Assembly (NCBI RefSeq): GCF_905475395.1
Contig: NC_058338.1
Coordinates: 11,608,935 to 11,672,934 of the forward strand
Source of the DNA: Chrysoperla carnea
Taxonomy: Eukaryota; Arthropoda; Insecta; Neuroptera; Chrysopidae
Direction of reading: 5' to 3'
DNA: 64,000 nucleotides
Below the pieces are notes generated by a model, which saw nothing but the letters and a program-made list of their open reading frames with translations, was not told the origin of the DNA and made no database searches. Each line of letters begins with the position of its first letter. Within the stretch, counting starts at the first letter, position 1. The position numbers and the translations under genes were made by a program. This document shows, one piece after another, positions 34,384 through 46,980 of this stretch.

Positions 34384-37300
34384 TTGAGGTTAACTGGAGT
34401 ATGTATTATTTGTTTACACTATTTAATTATTATATTTGCTATTACCACAAAAGTTTTACGCGTACATAATTACCTATACACAGATCTTTTTTCTATTTTG
34501 CTAGCGATATATCATCCCCGTATCAATTTACTAAGAGATGAGCTTAGTAGAAATGAGAAAATGAAACTTTCATCAAGATCTGATCGAGTTACGGACATTA
34601 AAATTTTGTTTTTACATGCAGACTATTCTATTATAGTTTTAATTTAATTATTTTTTATACTTTTTCTCATGGGAATTCATTTCACAATTAAAAAAAAAAA
34701 CAAAGTAAATTAATAAAAATTTTATTTTACAAAAATACAATTATATATATTTACAAATTGTGTCTTACAAATCAATTTCATTTTGAAGTTATAATTGTAT
34801 TACAGGATTCTGCACATCTTATATAAAAAACCTAGGCTTTTGTCCTAAATTTGAAAAATCGGTTTATACGTTGCATTAATATCTGATTTACTCCGAAAAA
34901 GTAAAATTTAAAAAAAAAAACACTATTTGCATTATGTATTTTGCATTTTCAAAAACCAATCCAAATTTACTTCGAAAACAGTGTAAAGTGTCCTGGCGTC
35001 TTGAATGACATCACGACTCGCCTAGAACAATCATTTTTGTGTATGAAAGTTGTAAGCAGTTGTAAGTAAACCATCATTTTATACAATAAATAAAATAACC
35101 TGCTTCGTTCTATTAAAATGTAAACAGCATCCGATTTATTCTTAGTGGGCAAAAGCCTATTGTATAGGAAAGATAAACCTTGACATACCTACAAACAACA
35201 TCACCCCCTCGTCTTCCGTTCTAAAATATTACTGACTGCATCATCAGACAAGTTTGATATTTCATAATTATGCTTTACTTCCTTTATTAATCTTATTATG
35301 CAACCCAGCACGGAATGACATTTTATTATAATGTATTTAAACTCATGGGACATGCTTTAGTGAAGTAAATTTTAAATATTGATTATTAAAATAAAAGAAA
35401 ACCAAGAGTGGGCAATTACCTCCATAGTAAAATTTTCTGGCTACGCTAATGATGGCTACCGATGCTTGTTTTAAGAGACTAAAAGCTTTTATTTAAGTTT
35501 GTTAAGAACTTTTGCAAACGGCTACCAAGAGTTAAAGCTAAAGAGGACAAAAGCGAGAATACCTACATCCCAAGAAAAGTTCCCAGATTACGCCAATGAT
35601 GGCTGTGTCTATCTAGGCATAGATTTTCAAAATCTGTAGTGAAAGTTACGAAGTTGTAATTAAACAAATTACGATTGCCATTGCTCATTTCAGAAAGGGT
35701 TTTTGTTACCTACTTTGACGTTTTATTCCACCGATTATCAGATCAACGGAGATTTAGCAGTTAAATTCATTGAGGGATAATTATATCTTATTTATCATAA
35801 AAGATTTACGACGGAGCTATTTGGAATTTTTATCGGCGTTATCGGCTATCGCAAAACGTTATCAGGTTAATAATAAACTAGCGCATAATATATTACACAC
35901 GATTTGACGGAAAACCCTTTTTCATATAAAATGTGCAGACCTTCATAACTGAATATTTTATATTTTTGCTAATCGAATTGAAATTTTTAACTTTAATCTT
36001 AAAATTTATATTTTTACCATCCATATCTGACTTCTTACGTTAGACCTAATGTGTTTTATTTTTAAGTGAAAAATAATTTTGTACTTTTTAGTATTTTTTG
36101 TTGTTAAATGGTTAGTCATTACTCGGTTAGTTATAGATGATCTGGAAATCAGTCAATTACAAAGGTAAATTATAATACACTTAGAACTGATTCTAAATGT
36201 AAATATTTAATACTTACAACAAAATCACAATCAGGTTAATTGGTTTTAAATTTCTAATTTATTTCAAAATAGGTCATGATATTTGTGGGTAATTTTTTAT
36301 TTTATTAATTTCAAAACTTACATCAAAAATACATTTATAAAACTAGATATTAAAGAATTTGTACAATTCTGGAAATTTCCTGAAAATTATTTCAAGTAAA
36401 ACCTGTGTACGGAATTTTTAATTTTTATGATAATAAATATTAGCTGGTTCTGGCAAATAGTAAGTAATCTGGTAGTCTAAATTGGAACTACTGAAAACAG
36501 GTCCACTTCCTGTTTGAATTCGTACGAATTATTATCATCTGATTTGAATATTTTTATTGGCCTTTAAAAATGGGAAGTACGTGTATTGCCATCTAGTAAT
36601 CCAAATAACAACTACTAAGAACTTGTCCACTTCCTTTATTAATTAGTATGGATAATTATCCCTAGAAAGTGGAGGGGGGTGCAATTCACGGTAAATTGTA
36701 ACTCAAGATGGCGTATTTTTAAAACTATTCGTCTAAAACTAGCGGGATTTATATTGGAAATTTAAAAAAATTGTACAAACCCCATTTTAAAAGTGGTTTC
36801 TATTAAATTACAAAATAAAAAAAGATATTTTGTGAATTCAACAAAATTCCGTTACTGTATGGACATTTAAAAATGGTATTTTTTTAAAATTTTTTACATA
36901 CATAAAATTTATAAAAATTAAATATAAAAATATTTACATTAATAAACACAGCCCGCGAAAAACAATACTTAATTAAAACTTTTATCACAATTAAATAATT
37001 AATTAATATATCTTACTTAGTTACATGTTGAATTTTTTAAAAGTACCGAAGAAAACTAAATTTTATTTTAAAGAATATTATATGACTCAAAACGCAGCAT
37101 ATAGCCCAACAATATCGAAAAATTATTTTTAAAATTGAATTCAATTATTTACAACTAGTAGCGAATCCATTATCAAAATAAACTAGGATGCATAGTTTAG
37201 AGATTGGTGGAATCAATCAAATTGTTAATACACACCCGAGAATTACTTTTAAGAACTGATTGATAAGAGTACTCGCAGCAGCAGCAACGATTTTTTTTAG

Positions 37301-38555
37301 ATAAAAATCAAATAACCTATGCCATTTTCTCAAAGGCTACGAATCTCTCAAAATGTCTCAATCTTTTAGTAATCTATTCTTTAATTAATGTCGTATATCG
37401 GTTGATAGAAATCATCGGATGCAACCCTAATATCAATTGAATAATCTTTTTCACAATTTTATGGCTGTCGGAAAAAAAATTATTTAAAAAAGTCTATTGA
37501 AGAGGCTAAACAATTTACCAAATACCTAGCTGGTATGGAAGAAATTTGAATGTTTGTAAACAAACGTTTCGCAAGACCAATATTGCCCTTCTCAAACAGA
37601 TCTAGTAGATACATAATCGAAAAAACGAAATTTCACTTTTAAAGGTTTAATTATTCTCAACAACAGAAATATTTTAATGCAAAAGTGTTGGGACGACCTG
37701 TCGAAAGTTGATAAAAAATCCTTTGGAACTTTGTTTTAATTTTAAGACATTCGATAAATTCTCAAACCTCTAGCAAATTATTTAGTTTTTGCGCCTGACA
37801 ACTCTTAATCCATTAATGCTTGATAAGTTTGAATTTTTTTAATTCATAAGAGCCAAAATAATATTGGTTGAATTTTAACAAAAATTTCTAAAACAATTGC
37901 GAACTTAAAATTAATATAATGGAATAACTATAAAAGCAATTAAAAATTCCATAAAAAAGTAGTTAACAAAAATTATCCCCTCAGGAACATTAATTGATAC
38001 AATTAAACCCGTATACGAAAAAAACCGATTTTTTTTTATACACGGACTCAGATGAAAAAATGATATTAGAAGAAAATATTTAACCCTTACTCAAAAACAA
38101 AAAAAAGTTGCTCACATTAAATGGTTAAGCAACCTATATTATGTAAGCAACAATGAACACTCTTACTTAGAATTGTTATGATCTATTAAAGAGATCTATT
38201 TTTCGAATAAATGCAAATAGAGAGAGGAAAATCGAATTCGGATGAATAAAGTGTATTTGATTTTACTCAAACATGTGCTCGTGAACCAACTAAAGACTCA
38301 GTTTCCCCAAACACACACAATATTTTTTAAGTTTTAAATAAAAAAAATGGCATTCTAACTGTCCAAAAGTAGGAAAAATATTTTTTGGCATTCCATTATT
38401 TTTCAATTTTTTTTAAATACATTAAAAATTTTGTTCGGATAGAGTTATCAAAAAATAACTTAATTTAAGATTTCTGATCTAAGATATGATATAATATGTC
38501 TACCCTCATAGATCAATTATGGGCAATCATCTGAGTACGTGCGTCAAAAAAAAAT
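34384..38555. other. Noncoding stretch between lola cassettes 7 and 6
   Basis: Intronic to lola. Two old local direct duplications are visible: CTACGCTAATGATGGCT (35443) against TTACGCCAATGATGGCT (35588), and ACAGGTCCACTTCCTG (about 36498) against ACTTGTCCACTTCCTT (about 36630). The open frame at 34384-34647 has no domain. I searched for C-x2-C finger signatures by eye and found none. Confidence 0.5.
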
Positions 38556-38797
38556 TTACAATATATGTTTTGGTTTTGATAATAACGTCGAATGTTTTAT
38601 ACGTAAATGACTCCGTAACGTATCAATACGACTATACGTAGCTGGACAATATGGACAAAATGAGCGTTGTGCAGCATGCGAATGAAAATGATGCCAACGA
38701 TTTGTAACTTCTTTTGTGCACGTCTTGCAACGCCACAACGTGTTATCTGATACATGTTCGAACATGTTGTTGTATGTTTGTGATGCACGGATATGTT
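38556..38797 (-). CDS. lola: lola alternative terminal cassette 6
   Basis: Single exon. The acceptor CTGTTGCAG|AACATATC leaves two bases to complete a codon (phase 1). It encodes about 80 residues plus stop: a short linker (HIRASQTYNNMFEH), finger 1 C-x2-C-x9-H-x3-H (CKTCTKEVTNRWHHFHSH) and finger 2 C-x2-C-x12-H-x4-H (CPYCPATYSRIDTLRSHLRI with final KH). Finger 1 belongs to the 'RWHH' type shared with cassettes 2 and 4. In Drosophila each lola isoform takes one such 3' cassette; the encoded finger pair sets target choice in axon guidance and other fates. Confidence 0.88.
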
Positions 38798-38884
38798 CTG
38801 CAACAGATATAACACAAATACTTTTTTTTTTTTGAAAATAATCCTCAAATTTGTTATTAACAATAATAATATTCGAAAATACAT

Positions 38885-39445
38885 TAAAGCGGTTAACTGT
38901 TTAACGTTTTCGATTATATTTACTTGATTTGGAATTTATTAGATATTAGCTATAAAGTATTTTTGCCATTTTTATTAGTCTCACTAAAAATATTCTAAAA
39001 AACCTTACACCCAAAAAGAGAAATAATAGACAAAAGGAAATGTTCGAAATTTCTACAAACAGTTAATCACCTTAAATTAATTTTGTAAAATTATTGAAAC
39101 ATGCGTTCAAATTACCTTAATAAGAATAAACAGAATTACATAATGGACACAATAAAAAACACACAAAAAAATAAATAGTGCGTAAAAAAACGATAAACCG
39201 ACGCGGACGAATCGTCCAAAAATATACAAATCTTGAAATAAACATGTAAATTCTGTAATCGGAGCAATGGAAACCTATAAACTGCGAATCATAAAGTGAT
39301 CCTTTTGATATTTTGAAGAGGTAAAATTGAATTCCGAAAATAAAGTAGGTATAAATGCAAGCATCATACGTAATATGAAACTGTAAATCAAAGATCCGTA
39401 ATCGTATTCGTATCCGCGGATCTTACCACTGATGACTCAGCATAT
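38885..39445. other. Noncoding lola intron sequence
   Basis: AT-rich, nothing recognised. Confidence 0.5.
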
Positions 39446-39450
39446 CAATA

Positions 39451-39584
39451 ATCTCTACCTAAATACAAGCCATCATAATGTCGATCACACTTTGTCTTTG
39501 CCATTCCCATATATTTAACTTGGGAAAGGCAGAGACAAATTGTAATGGACAGGCAACGTGATGGATTGTATATAGGTACAGATC
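39451..39584. repeat. Foldback element with arms of about 60 bp
   Basis: ATCTCTACCTAAATACAAGC and the rest of 39451-39510 are complementary, with mismatches, to 39527-39584 (reading back ATCTGTACCTATATACAATC). The loop is about 16 bp. Confidence 0.75.
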
Positions 39585-39636
39585 GTAGATGATGCTCACG
39601 CAAAATAATACATAGAATACAACAAACATAAGTACA

Positions 39637-39838
39637 TACCGTAGAGATAATACAATAGAGCTGCAAAATCACCTCCTAATGAGTTAATCGCAGTAGAGAA
39701 AGAGAGAGAAAGTAAGCGCGTATAGCTATCTTATACGCCTACAATTTCTGCCTCTTTCTACCTCTCTCACTGCGGTCAAGAATTCACTTATTGCGTTTCC
39801 TATGTCTACGCAGCTCTATGGTATTATCTCTATGATAC
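39637..39838. repeat. MITE-like foldback, nearly full-length arms
   Basis: ACCGTAGAGATAATACAATA...GAGCTGC at the left end matches GCAGCTCTATGGTATTATCT...CTATGAT at the right. Inner segments (CGCAGTAGAGAAAGAGAG against CTCTCTCACTGCG) also pair, so most of the 200 bp can fold on itself. It lies 53 bp from the foldback at 39451-39584. Confidence 0.8.
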
Positions 39839-40626
39839 ATACAGATTAAACTGTAAATAAATTTTAAGAATAACGTAAGTTTGATTACAAAGTTACAGTA
39901 ACGATCATAGAGCAAATACTGTGACATTATCTGAACGAATTTTATGATGACATATAAGAATCTCATTCTCTCAGTTGTAGCACGTAAGACTTTCAAAATA
40001 AAATACCAATGATCCTTTCCAAAGCACCTTTCTAATATCCACTTTCATTTTATTTTAACGCACAGCCAAAAGAGATGTTGTCAGGATTGTTGTAAAAGCA
40101 TTCCATCTTCCAAGTACATGATTACACTTCTATGGTTAAAATTCGAAATGATATCCAACTATGATGAATGGCGATAACTGACGAAGAAGACCATTGAAAA
40201 CTGAACGTAATTTATGCAAAATCGAATTTTCTTTCGAATCATTCAACCTTTAAAATTGCTTTTTAACAACAAGTTGTACCATTCCAAAATATTTATCGTA
40301 TTTATTTGGGAATTAAAATTTCAGTTCTAAACTAATAGTCGTTGAATAAAATGATATTTTTTTATTTTATTTTCTCATCAAAAATTACAGAATTATATAT
40401 ATAATAAGAGTCAAAATCTTTATGATAAAAATCTTTTTGTTTATAAAATTTTCTGAAATTATGTATAAATATATCTTTTTTTGTTTTAATTCTCATATTT
40501 GGTATAGATAATAATTATTAATTTAACAATATTCATTAATTAACAATTAACAAAATTCAGTAATTAAAGTGACGCATATATTAATTTATAAATACATCAT
40601 TTTTGTAAGTTTAAATAATAAAATTT

Positions 40627-40812
40627 TCACATGAAGAATTTGTCACAAAAATCATATCGTTCGCAATATAGGTGGGGAGATTTGGTCAACCCGAAATCAG
40701 AAAAAACTATAATTCAAGAAGTTGTTTCTGATTGAGGACTGATTAAACCTCTCCACCTGCATTGCGGACGACATGATTATTCTGATTTTTAGACTTGACT
40801 CTTCATGTGAGC
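40627..40812. repeat. Long imperfect hairpin in lola intron
   Basis: TCACATGAAG at 40627 pairs with CTTCATGTGA at 40801. Inward, CGTTCGCAATATAGGTGG pairs with CCACCTGCATTGCGGACG, and CCGAAATCAGAAA with TTTCTGATTGAGG. Arms run about 80 bp with bulges around a loop of about 20 bp. It is either a MITE or a hairpin-forming transcript segment. Confidence 0.7.
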
Positions 40813-41514
40813 AGATTTTCAGCAAGCAGTAAGTAATCTTTTATTTTTCAAACTTTGCAACGTAAGTAATAATTTTGTACTTGTTAACATAATTTCAAGG
40901 GCGTGCCTTATTATTAGAAAATATCCCGAATGAATTCGGAATGGACTAGTTATATACAAAAATTTTTTTTAAACAAACTTGACTAGTTATACAAAATTGT
41001 TTAACTTCATCTTTGGTAAACATTTTTGTTTTTACTGGTAACTCTACGCATACTCGTTGATTATTAGTTAAAAAATTACATTCACGGATTTACACGCCCC
41101 TAAAAATTTTCTGTGATGTACCTAAAAATTGGCAACTGGAAGAATTTAAATTTATTTAACGTCACTTATACCCTGGGAACCAGTTACGAATTTTACACGT
41201 CATAATGTTGAGTTATTCATTTTCGGGAAGTTCAGCAAAAACAACATAAATGACTTGTAAAGATGAATATCAAATGAAAACTTTGTACACAACTGATGAG
41301 GGCCGAACACAGTAGGGTTTCGTAATCGCGACGATTTCTTTATCAAATTACAGAACAAATATGCATTACAACACAATACATTTGGGTTTGGTTTTCAGCA
41401 GTTGTGTTACTTGAGAAAAGTCGAAAGACCCCTGCGTAGGGGAAAGGTTGGGGAGGGTCAACCCCTCCATTGAGAATGTCCCCACATAAATTTTAATTAA
41501 CAACAGTCCTATCA

Positions 41515-41760
41515 AAGTTTGCTTCTTTCCCAACAAAAAATCGAATATTTGGTGAAGATTCTTGTGCTCAACTTTTTGAACCACCCTCTTAAATTTTGTA
41601 CGATGATTCCTTCTTTTCAAGTTTGCATCGTGCGTGTCAAAACATACCTTAAAAGGACAATGTCTGAAGAGAGACTAAACGGTTTAATCTTGCTAAATAT
41701 ACATCACGATGTAGAGGTCAAATGGCACGAGTTTTGGTTTTGTACTTGGCACAATTAATT
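41515..41760 (+). pseudogene. Relic of a hAT-type transposase dimerisation end
   Basis: The plus-strand frame contains VKTYLKRTMSEERLNGL followed by ILLNIHHDVEV. This matches the C-terminal dimerisation segment of hAT transposases and their domesticated relatives (LK..LRSTMSQERLNGLALLNIHRDI). The upstream part of the frame (41519-41610) no longer shows the expected A-S-x-E-R-x-F-S block, so it is degenerate. It is antisense to lola, in the intron between cassettes 6 and 5. Confidence 0.75.
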
Positions 41761-44637
41761 TATTGAAAAAGTGACTGAATATTACATTTTGACATAATAA
41801 AATGGCCTTTTACTCAAGTTTCTTATTTTTATTGACTTTATGACCTAACATGATAAACTCCTTGAAAAGTTTGAACCAATTCTTGGATGATTTCGGCCTA
41901 CGGGTCTGAAAGTCGATAAAGTGAAATGAATTTAAATAAAATTTAAACACGCAACCTGCTTGACTAAGACAAAATATGAATGTTGAACATTATAACGTAT
42001 AAAATTGAATACTGGATCCTGGACTCTTATAACAAACAATATTTAACTGATTAAAAATAATAAAAATAAAAATTTTAAAAATTCAGAATAACAATTATGC
42101 ATATTGATAATGATATTGGTAATCGAATCAGAAACTAAAGAAGGTATAGCAGAGTAGACTAGAATCATTTAGGAACATATTTATATAAAAATTATGCTAC
42201 GAATCATTTATTATGCTTTTACAGTATTTGTAACGTTTTGTCAATAATTTGATACTTCTGAATTTATAAAAACACAAAAACAAAAATAACACTACCTACA
42301 ATTAAAACAAATTATTTTTATGATAATGAACGAGTTTACTTAAATTACTAAAAGTATAATCAATGGCGTAACAACACTCTTTTATGGATTGATTTAAAAA
42401 TGGAATTACGGGATAAACGATTTGATTGGCCTTGACCAATCATAAATCATTACTTCCTTTTCTGTTTTTATTCCAACTTAAATTCATCCATAAAGATGAT
42501 TTAAAACATTATAGGACTTTTCTTAGCTACACTTATGATAAAGTCCGATTTAGGATGCATCACCGAAAAAGATTAATGTTGGCAAATCATTCATCTCTTC
42601 GTTGAATAATTCCAACTTTCAAAGATTGAAAATTTTATGAGCACCTTCGTCTTCTTAATTAGCATTTTCCTCTGAAGATTAAAAAAAATCCGCTAGATGG
42701 CAGCGCTACGGGAAGTACATGTATTTTGATTTCCTTGTGACAAAATGCTGCCTAAATCGGATTTTGTAATAAATGCGACTGTGAAAAGCAAGAATAAAAT
42801 CTCGACCACCTAGCGTTGATATTACACCATTGATACTGAACGTATATATTTTTTTTTTAAATAAGAAATAAATTTGTTAACTAAATGCTATTTATTAGGT
42901 AAATTAGAATATAATAAAGATGTCTAATGATCGATTCGATTATTAAAATTAGTCAAGATTAGTAAAATTTGGCACATTTGATCATGTGATTAGATCCTTT
43001 GATACAGTTCGAGGAACACGAGACATTTGCGTTCGTTAGTATGCGCATGGAACCGAACGCTATTTTGGGAAAAGAGAAATATATTGAATATCACTTTATG
43101 GTATAGTTTTGTCCGTTTCACGCGTTTAGAATTATAATTTAGTACAGTCAAAGATGCAACAGATTAAGGAAAATGGAATAAACCGTTAACTTTTTACTAA
43201 AATTCCACCAGGTTTTTGAAAAAGTGAGCGGTTCATTTGATTTTCATTAATTAACTGATTTTTGTAATATCTTTACTGTAATAGTATTTCCGTGTCAAGA
43301 AATAATTACAAATATCGTTTATGTGTGTGATTATAAACTTTAGTGTACTCGTTTAAGTGAGATATAAAAATAAATTAAATTAGCAGATATCCATGTTTTT
43401 GCCCGATTAATAGTAACAAATAATTAATAATATAAAGGCACTCAAGTGGCCACAAACATGGACTCTGGTTAAGAAAAAAGAAGATGATATAATGTAAATC
43501 AATTAAAATAGTTTCAAAGTTCTAGGACGAATGTATTTACTAGGCAGATCAAAAACTCTGTAAGGCCTCAAGATCTGTAAAAGTTTAATATAATTTTTGA
43601 AAATAAAATCAATTCGATTACAATAACGATGACGAAGTAGTACAAGATACATCATATAATTCAAATATGATCTGGGCTAGTACTTGTCCAACACAGGCCC
43701 TAATATCAAAATCATAAGAGCCAGAGAAAGAAAACTTTTTTTTTTGTTTTACGTAGCACAGAAGAAATTATTGTCTATTTTTTTATTATTTACTTTAGAA
43801 GGGTACAACAAGTGGGTCCCTAACACCTAGCGTTAGGAGTCCTCTGTGCCTTTTTTGAGAACAATCTGTCACCCGAAGACGAGACATCTTCAGGCAAGAG
43901 ATGCTATTAAAATCAGATGAATCTATAGGATTTTGTCGAGGCCAGTCGATTCCTTGTCGATTTGGTATGATAATGGTGCCTATATAGCCTGAACAAACAA
44001 CTAGAGTATCGGAAACGTTCAAATATTAACCCTAACTTTTCCGCACCTTAACATTTTCGTTTCACTTCCCAGACTCCTTTTTAAAGCTTGGTCTGTTGCT
44101 TTACATGTATATTTTATAGAATAAGGATAATTTCTTTACCAGTTTTTATACATAAGTCAATCAAATAATTACATCGACGTAACACAGTAGAAAATTTTAA
44201 TTTAGGCTATTTAATCACATGTATTAAAAAAAACATAAGCACCCAGGTATAAATCTTACGTAATACTTGAATGTCGCCTGTACGAAATTGATGTGACATC
44301 GTCTTTATAAATACATAAGGATAATTACCAAAATACTTAAGTCATAAATATCGAATACTCCAGGAGCAATGTGTGCGAAGATCTTTAGACCCTCCGTTCA
44401 AGATATTCAGAAAAGTATTGATTTTTAATGTTTGAAAATGAAAAAAGTTGACTAACCTAATTTATTTAAATTGATCAGCGATCAAATCATTCAGACATCT
44501 TGTGGAAACTTGTATAAGGAATTTGCTGTAGGTATCCGCTTTTCGTAGTCGATGGAGAGCTAAGGATACACTCAAGTTTTTCTTACTTATTTTTATGTGC
44601 TGAAGTTAATTTTCAAAGGTACTTGTTGTTCGTATAG
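41761..44637. other. Noncoding lola intron sequence
   Basis: No finger exon found. The minus open frame at 43795-44022 was considered and rejected as a transposase relic. Confidence 0.5.
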
Positions 44638-44797
44638 GAACTCGACCTTACTTTTTACGTCGTGAACAAACAGGCAAACAGGCGGACAGACAACCGAAAA
44701 TGGACTAATTAGAACACCTATACTAAAATTTTGTTCATAGCATCAATTTTTTAGGCGTTACAAACTTGGGACTAAACTTAGTATACCTTGATATAAG
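44638..44797 (+). repeat. Dispersed repeat family A, 3' end only
   Basis: CAACCGAAAATGGACTAATT, then ACACCTATACTAAAATTTTG and GTTACAAACTTGGGACTAAA match the tail of the copy at 3871-4422. The 5' half is absent. Confidence 0.7.
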
Positions 44798-45229
44798 AAT
44801 AAATAACTTATAACTCCCAAACGTTCAGTTTTAAACTAAAAACGATAAAGATTGTTTGGAATAGTCCTAATGATTATAATTTTTGACACCATATTAAATC
44901 CAAGCACATTGCAAAATTAACTTCAGCATATAAAAATACGTAAAAAAAATTGTAGTACAGCCTTGGACCTTTATCGGCTATGAAAAGTAGTACCTAGAGT
45001 AATTAGCTACCAATAAATTTTTCGTAAAAGAGAAAAGAAACTATAATTATGATTATAAACTAAATAATATTTCTGCTACTTATCCTTACAAACTAGTTTG
45101 GCAAAAATCATTTGTTCCAAATACCACCATTAATAAAAAGTAACAAAATCAAAATAATGTTAAAAAAGAAACGAACAGAATCGAACATCAAGTGTGGTGT
45201 GACGTGTTTACGTGTCAGATGTGCTGTTT

Positions 45230-45453
45230 TTAATGCGATATTTCATCTGGATGTTTAGCGCGCATGTGTAACAGCAAGGTATCACTACGTGTATAGACAG
45301 CACGACAAAATGAGCATGCATATTTCCCAGGAAAGTGTACATAGTAGTGATTACGAATGTTGGTGACCATTTTTCCGCACATAATACATCGACGTCGTTC
45401 ATCAGTTACATTCACACGCTCAAATAATTGTGATATACGCCAGCCTTTTAGTT
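45230..45453 (-). CDS. lola: lola alternative terminal cassette 5
   Basis: Single exon. The acceptor TTTGTTTCAG|AACTAAAAGG is phase 1. It encodes about 74 residues plus stop: linker LKGWRISQLFERVNVTDE, finger 1 C-x2-C-x9-H-x3-H (CIMCGKMVTNIRNHYYVH), linker FPGKYA, and finger 2 C-x2-C-x12-H-x4-H (CSFCRAVYTRSDTLLLH...KH). It ends only a few residues after the last His. Finger 1 and the linker are nearly the same as in cassette 3, so these two probably share a recent duplicate origin although cassette 4 lies between them. Confidence 0.9.
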
Positions 45454-46681
45454 CTGAAACAAAATATGAAACCGACTATCAAAATTTTTTTAATATTTTT
45501 TAATTTTGTGATTAGTTTTCCAAATTTGATTGTCTAAATTTGTTTCTTAAATTATTATTTATGCATGCTGTGACCAACCAAGCTTAGAGCGTTTTGTTAC
45601 CAGAACTAAAAAGCTTCTGCGTTATTAATTTTCAATTAAATTACATAAAACATTTAAACCTATATTTTGGGGGAAAAGTTTTTAATACAATATATTTCAT
45701 TAAAGGAACATTTAAATTGAATCAAATCTTTAAAATAAGAAATAGTTGAGGATATCAGTTCGCTTCATAAATAGAAAATAAAATTCAGACTGTAAACGAT
45801 TTTTAAAATTCGAGTATGTACACTTCAAAAATTGTCATTCAATAATTTTTTTAAAATTGTTGAAAAAACTATGAAATATCTCACTAAAATATCCTTAAAA
45901 ATAAAACAAATATAAAAAAAAGCACCGTGTCTATTCACACGCTATTAACAGGTGCGTTAGTAGATAAAAGCAACTGTAAACAGTTGAAAGCAAAATGGCG
46001 ACATCTTAATAAACAATTTTTGTTTTAAAACATTTCGGTAAGAAAAATTAATGGAGTAAATAATAAAAAACCGAATTGAAAGTTTAGTTCGATCTCCTCT
46101 CCATTTGAACTATAGAATAGATATAATTTATTCGGACGGGGGCTATATAAAGCAACAAAAGTTACATGACGGATTAACGAAAGCTCTCTGCAGTAGTGAT
46201 TAGAGAGACAAAAGGGAAGAAGGCACATTATTCAGTTGGGTCCTACAATTAAATTAGTGAATAACAAAACCTTGCAATAATTTTTCTTATCCTGTTCTAA
46301 TCAATTATAAGCCCCCCTCCCTTCCACCATAAATGTGGAATTACAAACAGTAATTGCAAAATAAAACTTTTTTTATTTCCATTGATTTCAGAAAAATATT
46401 ATTCAAATTTCGGCTTTTTAAGAGCCTCGACAAGGAAGTAGAAGTCGTAACAAAGTATCAAGATAGAAAAACGGAAATTCACTCATTTAGAAAACAGTGC
46501 ACAGTGTGACTAGATACGGCTCGGCTTATAAATAAAATGAATAAAAACTGGTGGGCTTAAATTTAAATTGTAATCAGGAACTAAAATTTCAAAAAATTTA
46601 ATTATTTCCATGTGAGGAAAAATAATCGAATTATTTTTTGTGCAAACTTTGGCTTTAGATTCATAAAATATATCAAAAAAT
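45454..46681. other. Intron between cassettes 4 and 5
   Basis: AT-rich with no finger signature. The minus frame 46025-46228 is a chance frame without domain features. Confidence 0.5.
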
Positions 46682-46980
46682 TTAATTTCGTAAAGAACAA
46701 CTTTTCAAATGTTTCTTAAGATGATCTTTACGCGTCACAATATGATCACAATTATTGCATTGAAATTGTTGTGGATAATGGTATTGTGTATGATGCCACT
46801 TGTTGGTTACCACTTTAGCACAAATAATACATTTATATAATGTTCGAACTGTTGACGATGACGTGGTATTTGTTGGTCCATTAGGTGCTTGTGGTAATTT
46901 TTCAAAAATATCATCAAAACCTCCAACGCGATTACGCGAATACATTGTTGCCGTTGATATTATTTTGAAATTTTTCATAC
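46682..46980 (-). CDS. lola: lola alternative terminal cassette 4, C2HC second finger
   Basis: Single exon. The acceptor TTTTTTTTAG|GTATGAAAAA is phase 1. It encodes about 98 residues plus stop: a Ser/Thr/Asn/Pro-rich linker, finger 1 C-x2-C-x9-H-x3-H (CIICAKVVTNKWHHTQYH) and finger 2 (CNNCDHIVTRKDHLKKHLKSC) in which the last zinc ligand is Cys after three residues (C2HC). The protein ends SLRN just after it. It belongs to the 'WHH' finger type with cassettes 2 and 6. Confidence 0.9.

Noticed and set aside
34384-34647. 87-codon plus-strand frame
   Set aside because: No motif, composition typical of AT-rich chance frames, and it begins just after a MITE-like element.
41366-41620. 84-codon minus frame opposite the hAT relic
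   Set aside because: The plus strand carries the recognisable hAT segment; the minus frame is its shadow plus repeat sequence.
43795-44022. Tc1-type transposase relic (DWPRQNP segment)
   Set aside because: DWPRQNPIDSSDFN only loosely recalls the DWPxQSPDLNPIE motif, the order of residues does not fit, and no other transposase motif or inverted end is nearby.
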